A stretch of DNA of 14,492 nt from the NCBI GenBank assembly GCA_030039095.1, contig JASHQP010000407.1, forward strand, positions 1 to 14,492, given 5' to 3'. The position numbers and the translations under genes are program-made. Shown one piece after another: positions 13,411 through 14,492 of this stretch. This DNA is from Streptosporangiaceae bacterium. GTDB lineage: Bacteria > Actinomycetota > Actinomycetes > Streptosporangiales > Streptosporangiaceae. How positions within the stretch are numbered: position 1 is the stretch's first letter; each line of letters opens with the position of its first letter. The notes beneath the pieces are model-generated. The model was not told the origin of the DNA and ran no database searches. It worked only from the letters and a program-made list of their open reading frames with translations.

Positions 13411-14492
13411 ATGAGCGATCGCCGGCTCGGGGTGATCTATGCGGTGCTGGCGGCCGTGGCCTGGTCCACCGCCGGCATCCTGCAGCGGCAGCTGCACGTG
13501 AACGCGGCGACCCAGGTCGCGGGGCGCGGCGTCTTCGGATTCGTCGTCCTCGCCGGCTACGCCGCGTGCACGCAGCCCAGGGCCCTGGCGTCGGTGACCG
13601 GGCGCGGCGCTCTGCTGGCCGCGGGGTCGATGGCCGTGGCCAACTCCGCGTTCATCGTCGCGCTGAACTACGCCTCGGTCGCCCACGTTCTGATCCTGCA
13701 GTCCATCGCTCCCCTGGTCGCCGCCGGGCTCGGGGTGGTTGTCCTGGGAGAGCGGATCGGCTGGCGCACCGCGGGCGCGATGCTCGCGGCGCTCGCCGGT
13801 GTCATCGTGATGGTGGGCGCCCCGGGCGGCGGCCCGGTACTCGGCGACGGCCTGTCGCTGCTGACCGGCATCGCGTTCGCCCTCGTCATCGTCGTCGCCC
13901 GCCGGTACCGCGGCGTGTCCATGGCGCCAGCCATGGCCCTCGCGCAGCTCCTGGTCGTCATCGTGTTCGCGCCGTTCGCGCAGTTCGGCCGCGTCTCCTG
14001 GGCCGACGTCGGATGGCTCGCCCTGCTCGGGTGTGGCCAGATCGGGCTCGGAGCGATCTTTTTCATCTCGGCGGCACGGTTCATCCCGTCGTCGGAGATG
14101 GCGATGATCTTTCTGCTGGAAGTTGTGCTCGGCCCGTTGTGGACCTGGATCGCGCTGTCCGAGACGCCGAACATCGCGACGCTCGTCGGCGGCTGCGTGG
14201 TCATCCTCGCGGTCGGAGTCCAGGTGGGAGGATCCGGCGAGCGCGAGTGCCGCGCGGTAGTCACCAGCCCCGAAGAGTCATCATTATCCGTCATTATCCG
14301 TCTGCGCTGGCCAGAATCTGGCAGCCCAAAGGAACGGCCGCCCGGTGCGGTCTGGAACCCGGCGGCCGTTCGTCTGGGCGGCGCAGGTTGCCGCAGGCGC
14401 CGCGGGCTGCGAGTCATCCCGTCGCCAGCGGATCACTCGCTGACGGGGCCGGGCCCGCGTGCCCGGCGCCGAGCGCCCGGATCTGCCCGTTG
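13411..14492 (+). CDS. EamA/DMT-family transporter (frame open at window edge)
   Basis: The product is a drug/metabolite transporter with two EamA repeats of about five helices each. The first covers roughly residues 5-127 (AVAWSTAGILQRQL near the start, LQSIAPLVAAGLGVVVLGER in the middle). The second covers roughly residues 142-273 (SSEMAMIFLLEVVLGPLWTW near the end). Such proteins export amino acids or metabolites. The ATG at 13411 puts the first helix where the family has it; an in-frame GTG at 13369 is possible, and neither has a good ribosome-binding site. The fold ends near 14230. The frame nevertheless stays open to the window edge, adding about 85 polar, Arg/Pro-rich residues translated through a tandem repeat and hairpins. 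Either the stop lies beyond the window or a sequencing or mutational frameshift hides the true stop. It may be the last gene of the operon, exporting a product. Confidence 0.82.
   Translation, partial: MSDRRLGVIYAVLAAVAWSTAGILQRQLHVNAATQVAGRGVFGFVVLAGYAACTQPRALASVTGRGALLAAGSMAVANSAFIVALNYASVAHVLILQSIAPLVAAGLGVVVLGERIGWRTAGAMLAALAGVIVMVGAPGGGPVLGDGLSLLTGIAFALVIVVARRYRGVSMAPAMALAQLLVVIVFAPFAQFGRVSWADVGWLALLGCGQIGLGAIFFISAARFIPSSEMAMIFLLEVVLGPLWTWIALSETPNIATLVGGCVVILAVGVQVGGSGERECRAVVTSPEESSLSVIIRLRWPESGSPKERPPGAVWNPAAVRLGGAGCRRRRGLRVIPSPADHSLTGPGPRARRRAPGSAR
14281..14300. repeat. 10-bp direct tandem repeat
   Basis: TCATTATCCG occurs twice back to back. It is AT-rich compared with its surroundings and lies just past the end of the conserved transporter fold. 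The duplication is perfect, so it is probably recent or under selection. Confidence 0.8.
14306..14325. other. Short imperfect hairpin
   Basis: GCTG (14306-14309) and CCAG (14311-14314) pair with CTGG (14318-14321) and CAGC (14322-14325), with one bulged G and a 3-base loop. It sits directly before the larger hairpin at 14332-14371 and may be part of the same termination region. Confidence 0.4.
14332..14371. terminator. Strong hairpin, probable bidirectional terminator
   Basis: GAACGGCCGCC (14332-14342) and GGCGGCCGTTC (14361-14371) are perfect 11-bp arms around 18 bases. Three further pairs (GGT/ACC) can form inside after one mismatch. There is no real T-tract on either side; on the minus strand CCTTTGGG follows. 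GC-rich hairpins without a T-tract are common actinobacterial terminators. It lies between the end of the EamA fold and the stop of a possible convergent gene, where a shared terminator would be expected. It is nevertheless inside the open transporter frame. Confidence 0.55.
14414..14492 (-). CDS. Possible 3' end of a convergent gene (partial)
   Basis: Reading leftwards from the edge, the minus strand is open for 25 codons (N-G-Q-I-R-A-L-G-A-G then a Pro/Ala/Ser-rich end) and stops with TGA at 14416-14414. The composition is like a protein C-terminus and it ends just before the hairpin at 14332-14371. Too little is seen to name a family. A chance open frame in GC-rich DNA is a real alternative. 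Confidence 0.3.
   Translation of the reverse strand, partial: NGQIRALGAGHAGPAPSASDPLATG

Overview
The window is GC-rich throughout. Genes are tightly packed, with frequent GTG starts and GTGA or TGATG stop/start overlaps, and families such as PadR, PucR and paired SDRs are present. This points to a high-GC actinomycete (Actinomycetota), probably a soil filamentous type. No marker gene fixes the genus. No tRNA, rRNA, CRISPR array or riboswitch was recognised. No stretch longer than about 200 bases lacks a gene; the longest is the PucR/deacetylase divergent gap at 4960-5149.

Left part (1-3420). The window opens inside the 3' end of a TnpB-type (IS200/IS605 OrfB) gene that ends at 494, followed by a short element-end-like region. 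An MFS exporter (574-1827, +) follows. It converges on a two-gene minus-strand module: a PadR-type repressor (3041-3385) translationally coupled to a polytopic membrane protein (1884-3044). The PadR gene has a readable promoter whose geometry predicts a leaderless mRNA, and a dyad lies across the -10.

Central part (3430-13313). A PucR-family regulator (3430-4959, -) is divergent from a compact plus-strand operon. In order the operon holds a CE4/NodB-fold cytosolic hydrolase of the HpPgdA/PuuE-like type, an APC-superfamily permease, two short-chain dehydrogenases, an arginase/agmatinase-family ureohydrolase, and two adjacent phytoene-desaturase-like (COG1233) flavoproteins. Gaps run from a 4-bp overlap to 29 bp, so one transcript is likely. 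The reading offered here is a regulated uptake and catabolic pathway for a nitrogen-rich, guanidino- or cyclic-amide-bearing small molecule. The permease imports it, the CE4 enzyme opens a cyclic amide, the ureohydrolase releases urea from a guanidino group, and the SDRs and flavoproteins oxidise the carbon skeleton. The families are clear, but the substrate and step order are inference. This gene combination is the best candidate for an undescribed system.

Right edge (13411-14492). An EamA/DMT-family transporter follows after 97 bp in the same direction. Its frame stays open to the window edge, past the end of the transporter fold and through two hairpins, the stronger with 11-bp perfect arms. 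A short minus-strand frame (14414-14492) looks like the 3' end of a convergent gene, so the hairpins may form the terminator between the two.
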